In this document: positions 53,101 to 64,000 of the stretch, in pieces
Layout: each line of letters opens with the position of its first letter
Position numbering within the stretch: the stretch's first letter is position 1
Origin: Antedon bifida
Lineage: Eukaryota > Echinodermata > Crinoidea > Comatulida > Antedonidae
DNA length: 64,000 bases
Assembly: GCA_963402885.1 (NCBI GenBank)
Contig: OY727095.1
Location: 25,177,001 to 25,241,000 of the forward strand
Direction: 5' to 3'
Translations under genes and position numbers: made by a program
Notes under the pieces: model-generated
The model's input: the letters and a program-made list of their open reading frames with translations, nothing else
Database searches by the model: none
What the model was told of the DNA's origin: nothing

Positions 53101-56100
53101 CTAACTCGTACCTGATTAATTTGGACAACTCGTACCTTATTATTTGGACAATTCGTACCTGATTAATTTGGACAACTCGTACCTAATAATTTGGCTAAAT
53201 CATACCTGATTAATTTGGACAACTCGTACCTAATTAAATTGGACAACTCGTACCTAATTAATTTGGCTAACTCGTACCTGATTAATTTGGACAACTTGTA
53301 CCTGATTAATTTGGCTGAATCATACCTGATTAATTTGGATAACTCGTACCTAATTAATTTGGACAACACGTACCTGATTAATTTAGCTAACTCGTACCTG
53401 ATTTATTTGGACAACTCGTACCTAATTAAATTGAAAAACTCGTACCTGATTAATTTGGACAACTCGTACCTGATTAATTTGGACAACTCGTACCTGATTA
53501 TTTGGACAACTCGTACCTATTAATTTGGCTAAATCATACCTGATTAATTTGGACAACTCGTACCTAATTAAATTGGACAACTCGTACCTTATTAATTTGG
53601 ACAACTCGTACCTGATTATTTGGACAACTCGTACCCGATTAATTTGGACAACTCGTACCTAATTAAATTGGACAACTCGTACCCGATTAATTTGGACAAC
53701 TCGTACCTAATTAAATTGGACAACTCGTACCCGATTAATTTGGACAACTCGTACCTAATTAAATTGGACAACTCGTACCTAAATAATTTGGCTAACTCAT
53801 ACCTGATTAATTTGGACAACTCGTACCTGATTAATTTGGACAACTCGTACCTGATTATTTGGACAATTCGTACCTGATTAATTTGGACAACTCGTACCTG
53901 ATTATTTGGACAATTCGTACCTGATTAATTTGGACAACTCGTACCTAATAATTTGGCTAAATCATACCTGATTAATTTGGACAACTCGTACCTAATTAAT
54001 TTGGCTAACTCGTACCTGATTAATTTGGACAACTCGTACCTGATTAATTTGGACAACTCGTACCTGATTATTTTGGACAACTCGTACCTAATAATTTGGC
54101 TAAATCATACCTGATTAATTTAGACAACTCGTACCTAATTAAATTGGACAACTCGTACCTGATTAATTTGGACAACTTGTACCTAATTAAATTGGACAAC
54201 TCGTACCCGATTAATTTGGACAACTCGTACCTAATTAATTTGGACAACTCGTACCTAATTAATTTGGACAACTCGTACCTGATTATTTGGACAACTTGTA
54301 CCTGATTAATTTGGACAATTCGTACCTAATAATTTGGCTAAATCATACCTGATTAATTTGGACAACTCGTACCTAATTAATTTGGCTAACTCGTACCTGA
54401 TTAATTTGGACAACTCGTACCTTATTATTTGGACAATTCGTACCTGATTAATTTGGACAACTCGTACCTAATAATTTGGCTAAATCATACCTGATTAATT
54501 TGGACAACTCGTACCTAATTAAATTGGCTAACTCGTACCTGATTTATTTGGACAACTCGTACCTTATTATTTGGACAACTCGTACCTGATTAATTTGGAC
54601 AACTCGTACCTGATTAATTTGGACAACTTGTACCTGATTAATTTGGCTAAATCATACCTGATTAATTTGGATAACTCGTACCTAATTAATTTGGACAACT
54701 TGTACCTGATTAATTTAGCTAACTCGTACCTGATTTATTTGGACAACTCGTACCTAATTAAATTGAAAAACTCGTACCTGATTAATTTGGACAACTCGTA
54801 CCTGATTAATTTGGACAACTCGTACCTAATAATTTGGCTAAATCATACCTGATTAATTTGGACAACTCGTACCTAATTAAATTGGACAACTCGTACCCGA
54901 TTAATTTGGACAACTCGTACCTGATTAATTTAAACAACTCGTACCTAATTAATTTGGCTAAATCATACCTGATTAATTTGGACAACTCGTACCTAATTAA
55001 ATTGAAAAACTCGTACCTGATTAATTTGGACAACTCGTACCTAATTATTTGGACAACTCGTACCTGATTAATTTGGACAACTCGTACCTGATTAATTTGG
55101 ACAACTCGTACCTAATAATTTGGCTAAATCATACCTGATTAATTTGGACAACTCGTATCTAATTAAATTGGACAACTCGTACCCGATTAATTTGGACAAC
55201 TCGTACCTAATTAAATTGAACAACTCGTACCCCATTAATTTGGACAACTCGTACCTAATAATTTGGCTAAATCATACCCGATTAATTTGGACAACTCGTA
55301 CCTAATTAAATTGGACAACTCGTACCTAAATAATTTGGCTAACTCGTACCTGATTAATTTGGACAAATCGTACCTGATTAATTTGGACAACTCGTACCTG
55401 ATTATTTGGACAATTCGTACCTGATTAATTTGGACAACTCGTACCTAATAATTTGGCTAAATCATACCTGATTAATTTGGAAAACTCGTACCTAATTAAA
55501 TTGGACAACTCGTACCTAATTAATTTGGCTAACTCGTACCTGATTAATTTGGACAACTCGTACCTGATTAATTTGGACAACTCGTACCTGATTAATTTGG
55601 ACAACTCGTACCTAATAATTTGGCTAAATCATACCTGATTAATTTGGACAACTCGTACCTAATTAAATTGGACAACTCGTACCTAATAATTTGGCTAAAT
55701 CATACCTGATTAATTTGGACAACTCGTACCTAATTAAATTGGACAACTCGTACCCGATTAATTTGGACAACTCGTACCTAATTAATTTGGCTAACTCATA
55801 CCTGATTAATTTGGACAACTCGTATCTGATTATTTGGACAACTCGTACCTAATAATTTGGCTAAATCATACCTGATTAATTTGGACAACTCGTACCTAAT
55901 TAAATTGGACAACTTGTACCTAATTAATTTGTCTAACTCGTACCTGAATAATTTGGACAACTCATACCTGATTATTTGGACAATTCGTACCTGATTAATT
56001 TGGACAACTCGTACCTAATAATTTGGCTAAATCATACCTGATTAATTTGGACAAATCGTACCTAATTAAATTGGACAACTCGTACCTAATTAATTTGGCT

Positions 56101-59100
56101 AACTCGTACCTGATTAATTTGGACAACTCGTACCTGATTATTTGGACAACTTGTACCTGATTAATTTGGACAACTCGTACCTAATAATTTGGCTAAACCA
56201 TACCTGATTAATTTGGATAACTCGTACCTAATTAATTCGGACAACTCGTACCTGATTAATTTAGCTAACTCGTACCTGATTTATTTGGACAACTCGTACC
56301 TGATTAATTTGGACAACTCGTACCTGATTATTTGGACAACTCGAACCTGATTAATTTGGACAACTCGTACCTAATAATTTGGCTAAATCATACCTGATTA
56401 ATTTGGACAACTCGTACCTAATTAAATTGGACAACTCGTACCTAATTAATTTGGCTAACTCGTACCTGAATAATTTGGACAACTCGTACCTGATTATTTG
56501 GACAACTTGTACCTGATTAATTTGGACAACTCGTACCTAATTAATTTGGACAACTCGTACCTGATTAATTTAGCTAACTCGTACCTGATTTATTTGGACA
56601 ACTCGTACCTAATTAAATTGAAAAACTTGTACCTGATTAATTTGGACAATTCGTACCTGATTAATTTGGACAACTCGTACCTAATTATTTGGACAACTCG
56701 TACCTGATTAATTTGGACAACTCGTACCTAATAATTTGGACAACTCGTACCTGATTAATTTAGCTAACTCGTACCTGATTTATTTGGACAACTCGTACCT
56801 AATTAAATTGAAAAACTCGTACCTGATTAATTTGGACAACTCGTACCTGATTAATTTGGACAACTCGTACCTAATTATTTGGACAACTCGTACCTGATTA
56901 CTTTGGACAACTCGTACCTAATAATTTGGCTAAATCATACCTGATTAATTTGGACAACTCGTACCTAATTAAATTGGACAACTCGTACCCGATTAATTTG
57001 GACAACTCGTACCCCATTAATTTGGACAACTCGTACCTAATAATTTCGCTAAATCATACCCGATTAATTTGGACAACTCGTACCTAATTAAATTGGACAA
57101 CTCGTACCTAAATAATTTGGCTAACTCGTACCTGATTAATTTGGACAAATCGTACCTGATTAATTTGGACAACTCGTACCTGATTAATTTGGACAACTCG
57201 TACCTAATTAATTTGGACAACTCGTACCTGATTAATTTAGCTAACTCGTACCTGATTTATTTGGACAACTCGTACCTAATTAAATTGAAAAACTCGTACC
57301 TGATTAATTTAGACAACTCGTACCTGATTAATTTGGACAACTCGTACCTAATTATTTGGACAACTCGTACCTGATTAATTTGGACAACTCGTACCTAATA
57401 ATTTTGCTAAATCATACCTGATTAATTTGGACAACTCGTACCTAATTAAATTGGACAACTCGTACCCGATTAATTTGGACAACTCGTACCTAATTAAATT
57501 GAACAACTCGTACCCCATTAATTTGGACAACTCGTACCTAATAATTTGGCTAAATCATACCCGATTAATTTGGACAACTCGTACCTAATTAAATTGGACA
57601 ACTCGTACCTGAATAATTTGGCTAACTCGTACCTGATTATTTGGACAACTTGTACCTGATTAATTTGGACAACTCGTACCTAATTAATTTGGACAACTCG
57701 TACCTGATTAATTTAGCTAACTCGTACCTGATTTATTTGGACAACTCGTACCTAATTAAATTGAAAAACTCGTACCTGATTAATTTGGACAACTCGTACC
57801 TGATTAATTTGGACAACTCGTACCTAATTATTTGGACAACTCGTACCTGATTAATTTGGACAACTCGTACCTGATTAATTTGGACAACTCGTACCTAATA
57901 ATTTGGCTAAATCATACCTGATTAATTTGGACAACTCGTACCTAATTAAATTGGACAACTCGTACCCGATTAATTTGGACAACTCGTACCTAATTAAATT
58001 GAACAACTCGTACCCCATTAATTTGGACAACTCGTACCTAATAATTTGGCTAAATCATACCCGATTAATTTGGACAACTCGTACCTAATTAAATTGGACA
58101 ACTCGTACCTAAATAATTTGGCTAACTCGTACCTGATTAATTTGGACAACTCGTACCTGATTATTTGGACAATTCGTACCTGATTAATTTGGACAACTCG
58201 TACCTAATAATTTGGCTAAATCATACCTGATTAATTTGGAAAACTCGTACCTAATTAAATTGGACAACTCGTACCTAATTAATTTGGCTAACTCGTACCT
58301 GATTAATTTGGACAACTCGTACCTGATTAATTTGGACAACTCGTACCTGATTAATTTGGACAACTCGTACCTAATAATTTGGCTAAATCATACCTGATTA
58401 ATTTGGACAACTCGTACCTAATTAAATTGGACAACTCGTACCTAATAATTTGGCTAAATCATACCTGATTAATTTGGACAACTCGTACCTAATTAAATTG
58501 GACAACTCGTACCCGATTAATTTGGACAACTCGTACCTAATTAATTTGGCTAACTCGTACCTGATTAATTTGGACAACTCGTATCTGATTATTTGGACAA
58601 CTCGTACCTAATAATTTGGCTAAATCATACCTGATTAATTTGGACAACTCGTACCTAATTAAATTGGACAACTTGTACCTAATTAATTTGTCTAACTCGT
58701 ACCTGAATAATTTGGACAACTCGTACCTGATTATTTGGACAATTCGTACCTGATTAATTTGGACAACTCGTACCTAATAATTTGGCTAAATCATACCTGA
58801 TTAATTTGGACAAATCGTACCTAATTAAATTGGACAACTCGTACCTAATTAATTTGGCTAACTCGTACCTGATTAATTTGGACAACTCGTACCTGATTAT
58901 TTGGACAACTTGTACCTGATTAATTTGGACAACTCGTACCTAATAATTTGGCTAAACCATACCTGATTAATTTGGATAACTCGTACCTAATTAATTCGGA
59001 CAACTCGTACCTGATTAATTTAGCTAACTCGTACCTGATTTATTTGGACAACTCGTACCTGATTAATTTGGACAACTCGTACCTGATTATTTGGACAACT

Positions 59101-60498
59101 CGTACCTGATTAATTTGGACAACTCGTACCTAATAATTTGGCTAAATCATACCTGATTAATTTGGACAACTCGTACCTAATTAAATTGGACAACTCGTAC
59201 CTAATTAATTTGGCTAACTCGTACCTGAATAATTTGGACAACTCGTACCTGATTATTTGGACAACTTGTACCTGATTAATTTGGACAACTCGTACCTAAT
59301 TAATTTGGACAACTCGTACCTGATTAATTTGGACAACTCGTACCTAATTAAATTGGACAACTCGTACCTAATTAATTTGGCTAACTCGTACCTGATTAAT
59401 TTGGACAACTCGTACCTGATTATTTGGACAACTTGTACCTGATTAATTTGGACAACTCGTACCTAATAATTTGGCTAAACCATGCCTGATTAATTTGGAT
59501 AACTCGTACCTAATTAATTTGGACAACTCGTACCTGATTAATTTAGCTAACTCGTACCTGATTTATTTGGACAACTCGTACCTGATTATTTGGACAACTC
59601 GTACCTGATTAATTTGGACAACTCGTACCTAATAATTTGGCTAAATCATACCTGATTAATTTGGACAACTCGTACCTAATTAAATTGGACAACTCGTACC
59701 TAATTAATTTGGCTAACTCGTACCTGAATAATTTGGACAACTCGTACCTGATTATTTGGACAACTTGTACCTGATTAATTTGGACAACTCGTACCTAATT
59801 AATTTGGACAACTCGTACCTGATTAATTTAGCTAACTCGTACCTGATTTATTTGGACAACTCGTACCTAATTAAATTGAAAAACTCGTACCTGATTAATT
59901 TGGAAAACTCGTACCTGATTAATTTAGCTAACTCGTACCTGATTTATTTGGACAACTCGTACCTGATTATTTGGACAACTCGTACCTGATTAATTTGGAC
60001 AACTCGTACCTAATTAAATTGGACAACTCGTACCCGATTAATTTGGACAACTCGTACCTAATTAAATTGAACAACTCGTACCCCATTAATTTGGACAACT
60101 CGTACCTAATAATTTGGCTAAATCATACCCGATTAATTTGGACAACTCGTACCTAATTAAATTGGACAACTCGTACCTAAATAATTTGGCTAACTCGTAC
60201 CTGATTAATTTGGACAACTCGTACCTGATTAATTTGGACAACTCGTACCTGATTATTTGGACAATTCGTACCTGATTAATTTGGACAACTAGTACCTAAT
60301 AATTTGGCTAAATCATACCTGATTAATTTGGAAAACTCGTACCTAATTAAATTGGACAACTCGTACCTAATTAATTTGGCTAACTCGTACCTGATTAATT
60401 TGGACAACTTGTACCTAAATAATTTGGCTAACTCGTACCTGATTAATTTGGACAACTCGTACCTGATTAATTTGGACAACTCGTACCTGATTATTTGG
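50161..60498. repeat. ~10.4-kb satellite duplication, copy 2
   Basis: Second copy of 39744-50105, one monomer shorter. Similarity to copy 1 stops near 60498, where copy 1 runs into the junction segment. From there the array continues with a further partial copy of the last ~2.3 kb of the block. Confidence 0.85.
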
Positions 60499-62200
60499 AC
60501 AATTCGTACCTGATTAATTTGGACAACTCGTACCTAATAATTTGGCTAAATCATACCTGATTAATTTGGAAAACTCGTACCTAATTAAATTGGACAACTC
60601 GTACCTAATTAATTTGGCTAACTCGTACCTGATTAATTTGGACAACTCGTACCTGATTAATTTGGACAACTCGTACCTGATTAATTTGGACAACTCGTAC
60701 CTAATAATTTGGCTAAATCATACCTGATTAATTTGGACAACTCGTACCTAATTAAATTGGACAACTCGTACCTAATAATTTGGCTAAATCATACCTGATT
60801 AATTTGGACAACTCGTACCTAATTAAATTGGACAACTCGTACCCGATTAATTTGGACAACTCGTACCTAATTAATTTGGCTAACTCGTACCTCATTAATT
60901 TGGACAACTCGTATCTGATTATTTGGACAACTCGTACCTAATAATTTGGCTAAATCATACCTGATTAATTTGGACAACTCGTACCTAATTAAATTGGACA
61001 ACTTGTACCTAATTAATTTGTCTAACTCGTACCTGAATAATTTGGACAACTCGTACCTGATTATTTGGACAATTCGTACCTGATTAATTTGGACAACTCG
61101 TACCTAATAATTTGGCTAAATCATACCTGATTAATTTGGACAAATCGTACCTAATTAAATTGGACAACTCGTACCTAATTAATTTGGCTAACTCGTACCT
61201 GATTAATTTGGACAACTCGTACCTGATTATTTGGACAACTTGTACCTGATTAATTTGGACAACTCGTACCTAATAATTTGGCTAAACCATACCTGATTAA
61301 TTTGGATAACTCGTACCTAATTAATTCGGACAACTCGTACCTGATTAATTTAGCTAACTCGTACCTGATTTATTTGGACAACTCGTACCTGATTAATTTG
61401 GACAACTCGTACCTGATTATTTGGACAACTCGTACCTAATTAAATTGGACAACTCGTACCTAATTAATTTGGCTAACTCGTACCTGAATAATTTGGACAA
61501 CTCGTACCTGATTATTTGGACAACTTGTACCTGATTAATTTGGACAACTCGTACCTAATTAATTTGGACAACTCGTACCTGATTAATTTGGACAACTCGT
61601 ACCTAATTAAATTGGACAACTCGTACCTAATTAATTTGGCTAACTCGTACCTGATTAATTTGGACAACTCGTACCTGATTATTTGGACAACTTGTACCTG
61701 ATTAATTTGGACAACTCGTACCTAATAATTTGGCTAAACCATACCTGATTAATTTGGATAACTCGTACCTAATTAATTTGGACAACTCGTACCTGATTAA
61801 TTTAGCTAACTCGTACCTGATTTATTTGGACAACTCGTACCTGATTAATTTGGACAACTCGTACCCAATAATTTGGCTAAATCATACCTGATTAATTTGG
61901 ACAACTCGTACCTAATTAAATTGGACAACTCGTACCTAATTAATTTGGCTAACTCGTACCTGAATAATTTGGACAACTCGTACCTGATTATTTGGACAAC
62001 TTGTACCTGATTAATTTGGACAACTCGTACCTAATTAATTTGGACAACTCGTACCTGATTAATTTAGCTAACTCGTACCTGAATTATTTGGACAACTCGT
62101 ACCTAATTAAATTGAAAAACTCGTACCTGATTAATTTGGAAAACTCGTACCTGATTAATTTGGACAACTCGTACCTAATTATTTGGACAACTCGTACCTG
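60499..62200. repeat. Partial third copy of the block's 3' part
   Basis: Landmarks at 58212 and 58537 recur at 60542 and 60867 (offset 2,330 bp). Further on, 59257 pairs with 61516 (offset 2,259 bp), so three monomers were lost. Copy 1 equivalents lie at 47819, 48144 and 48864. Confidence 0.65.
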
Positions 62201-62790
62201 ATTAATTTGGACAACTCGTACCTAATAATTTGGCTAAATCATACCTAATTAATTTGGACAACTCGTACCTAATTAAATTGGACAACTCGTACCCGATTAA
62301 TTTGGACAACTCGTACCTAATTAATTTGGACAACTCGTACCTAATTAATTTGGCTAACTCGTACCTGATTAATTTGGACAACTCGTACCTGATTATTTGG
62401 ACAACTCGTACCTGATTAATTTGGACAACTCGTACCTAATTAAATTGGACAACTCGTACCTAATTAATTTGGCTAACTCGTACCTGATTAATTTGGACAA
62501 CTCGTACCTGATTATTTGGACAACTCGTACCTGATTAATTTGGACAACTCGTACCAAATAATTTGGCTAAATCATACCTGATTAATTTGGACAACTCATA
62601 CCTAATTAAATTGGACAACTCGTACCCGATTAATTTGGACAACACGTACCTAATTAATTTGGACAACTTGTACCTAATTAATTTGGCTAACTCGTACCTG
62701 ATTAATTTGGACAACTCGTACCTAATTAAATTGGACAACTCGTACCCGATTAATTTGGACAACTCGTACCTAATTAATTTGGACAACTCG
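62200..62790. repeat. Satellite segment shared with block 1 (28400-28990)
   Basis: This segment matches about 28400-28990 at an offset of 33,798 bp. It includes two rare variants, CGTACCAAATAATTTGG (28753 and 62551) and GGACAACACGTACC (about 28840 and 62638). It links the two satellite blocks on either side of the MITE. Confidence 0.7.
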
Positions 62791-64000
62791 TACCTGATTA
62801 ATTTAGCTAACTCGTACCTGATTTATTTGGACAACTCGTACCTAATTAAATTGGAAAACTCGTACCTAATTAAATTGGACAACTCGTACCCGATTAATTT
62901 GGACAACACGTACCTAATTAATTTGGAAAACTCGTACCTGATTAATTTGGACAACTCGTACCTAATAATTTGGCTAAATCATACCTGATTAATTAGGACA
63001 ACTCGTACCTAATTAAATTGGACAACTCGTACCTGATTAACTTGGACAACTTGTACCTAATAATTTGGCTAAATCATACCTGATTAATTTGGACAACTCG
63101 TACCTAATTAAATTGGACAACTCGTACCTGATTAATTTGGACAACTCGTACCTAATAATTTGGCTAAATCATACCTGATTAATTTGGACAACTCGTACCT
63201 AATTAAATTGGACAATTCGTACCTAATAATTTGGCTAAATCATACCTGATTAATTTGGACAACTCGTACCTAATTAAATTGGACAACTCGTACCCGATTA
63301 ATTTGGACAACTCGTACCTGATTAATTTGGACAACTCGTATCTTATTATTTGGACAACTCGTACCTAATAATTTGGCTAAATCATACCTGATTAATTTGG
63401 ACAACTCGTACCTAATTAAATTGGACAACTTGTACCTAATTAATTTGTCTAACTCGTACCTGAATAATTTGGACAACTCGTACCTGATTATTTGGACAAT
63501 TCGTACCTGATTAATTTGGACAACTCGTACCTAATAATTTGGCTAAATCATACCTGATTAATTTGGACAACTCGTACCTAATTAAATTGGACAACTCGTA
63601 CCTAATTAATTTGGCTAACTCGTCCCTGATTAATTTGGACAACTCGTACCTGATTATTTGGACAACTTGTACCTGATTAATTTGGACAACTCGTCCCTAA
63701 TAATTTGGCTAAACCATACCTGATTAATTTGGATAACTCGTACCTAATTAATTCGGACAACTCGTACCTGATTAATTTAGCTAACTCGTACCTGATTTAT
63801 TTGGACAACTCGTACCTGATTAATTTGGACAACTCGTACCTGATTATTTGGACAACTCGTACCTGATTAATTTGGACAACTCGTACCTAATAATTTGGCT
63901 AAATCATACTTGATTAATTTGGACAACTCGTACCTAATTAAATTGGACAACTCGTACCTAATTAATTTGGCTAACTCGTACCTGAATAATTTGGACAACT

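Larger units (their letters stand above)
38473..64000. repeat. 23/24-bp satellite array, block 2
   Basis: Continuation of the same satellite after the MITE, running off the end of the window. A ~95-bp tetramer is prominent, for example at about 40106-40200 and again from 40201: one 23-bp GGCTAAATCATACC monomer, one 24-bp standard monomer, one TTAAATT monomer ending CCCGA, and one further standard monomer. It also contains the ~10.4-kb duplicated block listed separately. The longest open frame (minus, 38493-39002) is repeat-derived and not a gene. Confidence 0.97.

Noticed and set aside
15860-64000. CRISPR array
   Set aside because: The repeats are directly contiguous with no unique spacers, in a eukaryotic context with spliced transposon genes. 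It is a tandem satellite.

Overview
The window is AT-rich eukaryotic DNA, almost certainly from an animal and most likely a marine or other invertebrate. The reasons are multi-exon genes with GT-AG introns, LINE reverse-transcriptase remnants, an intron-containing PIF/Harbinger transposon, MITEs and large satellite arrays. There is no operon structure, no ribosome-binding-site pattern and no host single-copy gene that I can recognise. The species cannot be named from this sequence.

Layout. 1-1065: nothing recognisable. 1066-3110: decayed LINE (non-LTR) reverse-transcriptase copies, broken by frameshifts and stops. 3275-5032: a nested inverted-repeat (foldback/MITE-like) element. 5033-9150: mostly unassignable AT-rich DNA with a few palindromes and a recurring GCGCCCTCTATAG-type motif. 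9150-11610: a tandem array with a ~200 bp unit built from AACGTT-like motifs every ~11-12 bp. 11613-15859: a PIF/Harbinger transposon with two tail-to-tail genes. One is a Myb/SANT (trihelix)-like accessory protein on the plus strand, with three visible exons, a GC-AG intron and a missing 5' end. The other is a five-exon DDE transposase on the minus strand whose spliced frame is intact (441 aa, D220/D311/E349). A perfect 46-bp palindrome lies between them.

15860-64000 (end of window): about 47.5 kb of a 23/24-bp satellite with core GGACAACTCGTACC, by length roughly 2,000 monomers. It is interrupted only by a 624-bp piggyBac-like MITE (37845-38468) flanked by TTAA duplications. The satellite is organised at several levels: monomer types, a ~95-bp tetramer, blocks of ~0.75-2.3 kb, and a nearly identical tandem duplication of a ~10.4-kb block (39744-50105 and 50161-60498). 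The many short ORFs in the satellite on both strands exist because 24 bp is eight codons without stops. They are not genes.

The two Harbinger proteins are expected to act together: the Myb-like protein in DNA binding and nuclear import, the transposase in cutting at TTA/TAA targets. The right end of the element abuts the satellite exactly at a TAA. The most interesting items are the intact transposase, the helically phased AACGTT array, and the multi-scale satellite with its 10.4-kb duplication and mosaic junction.
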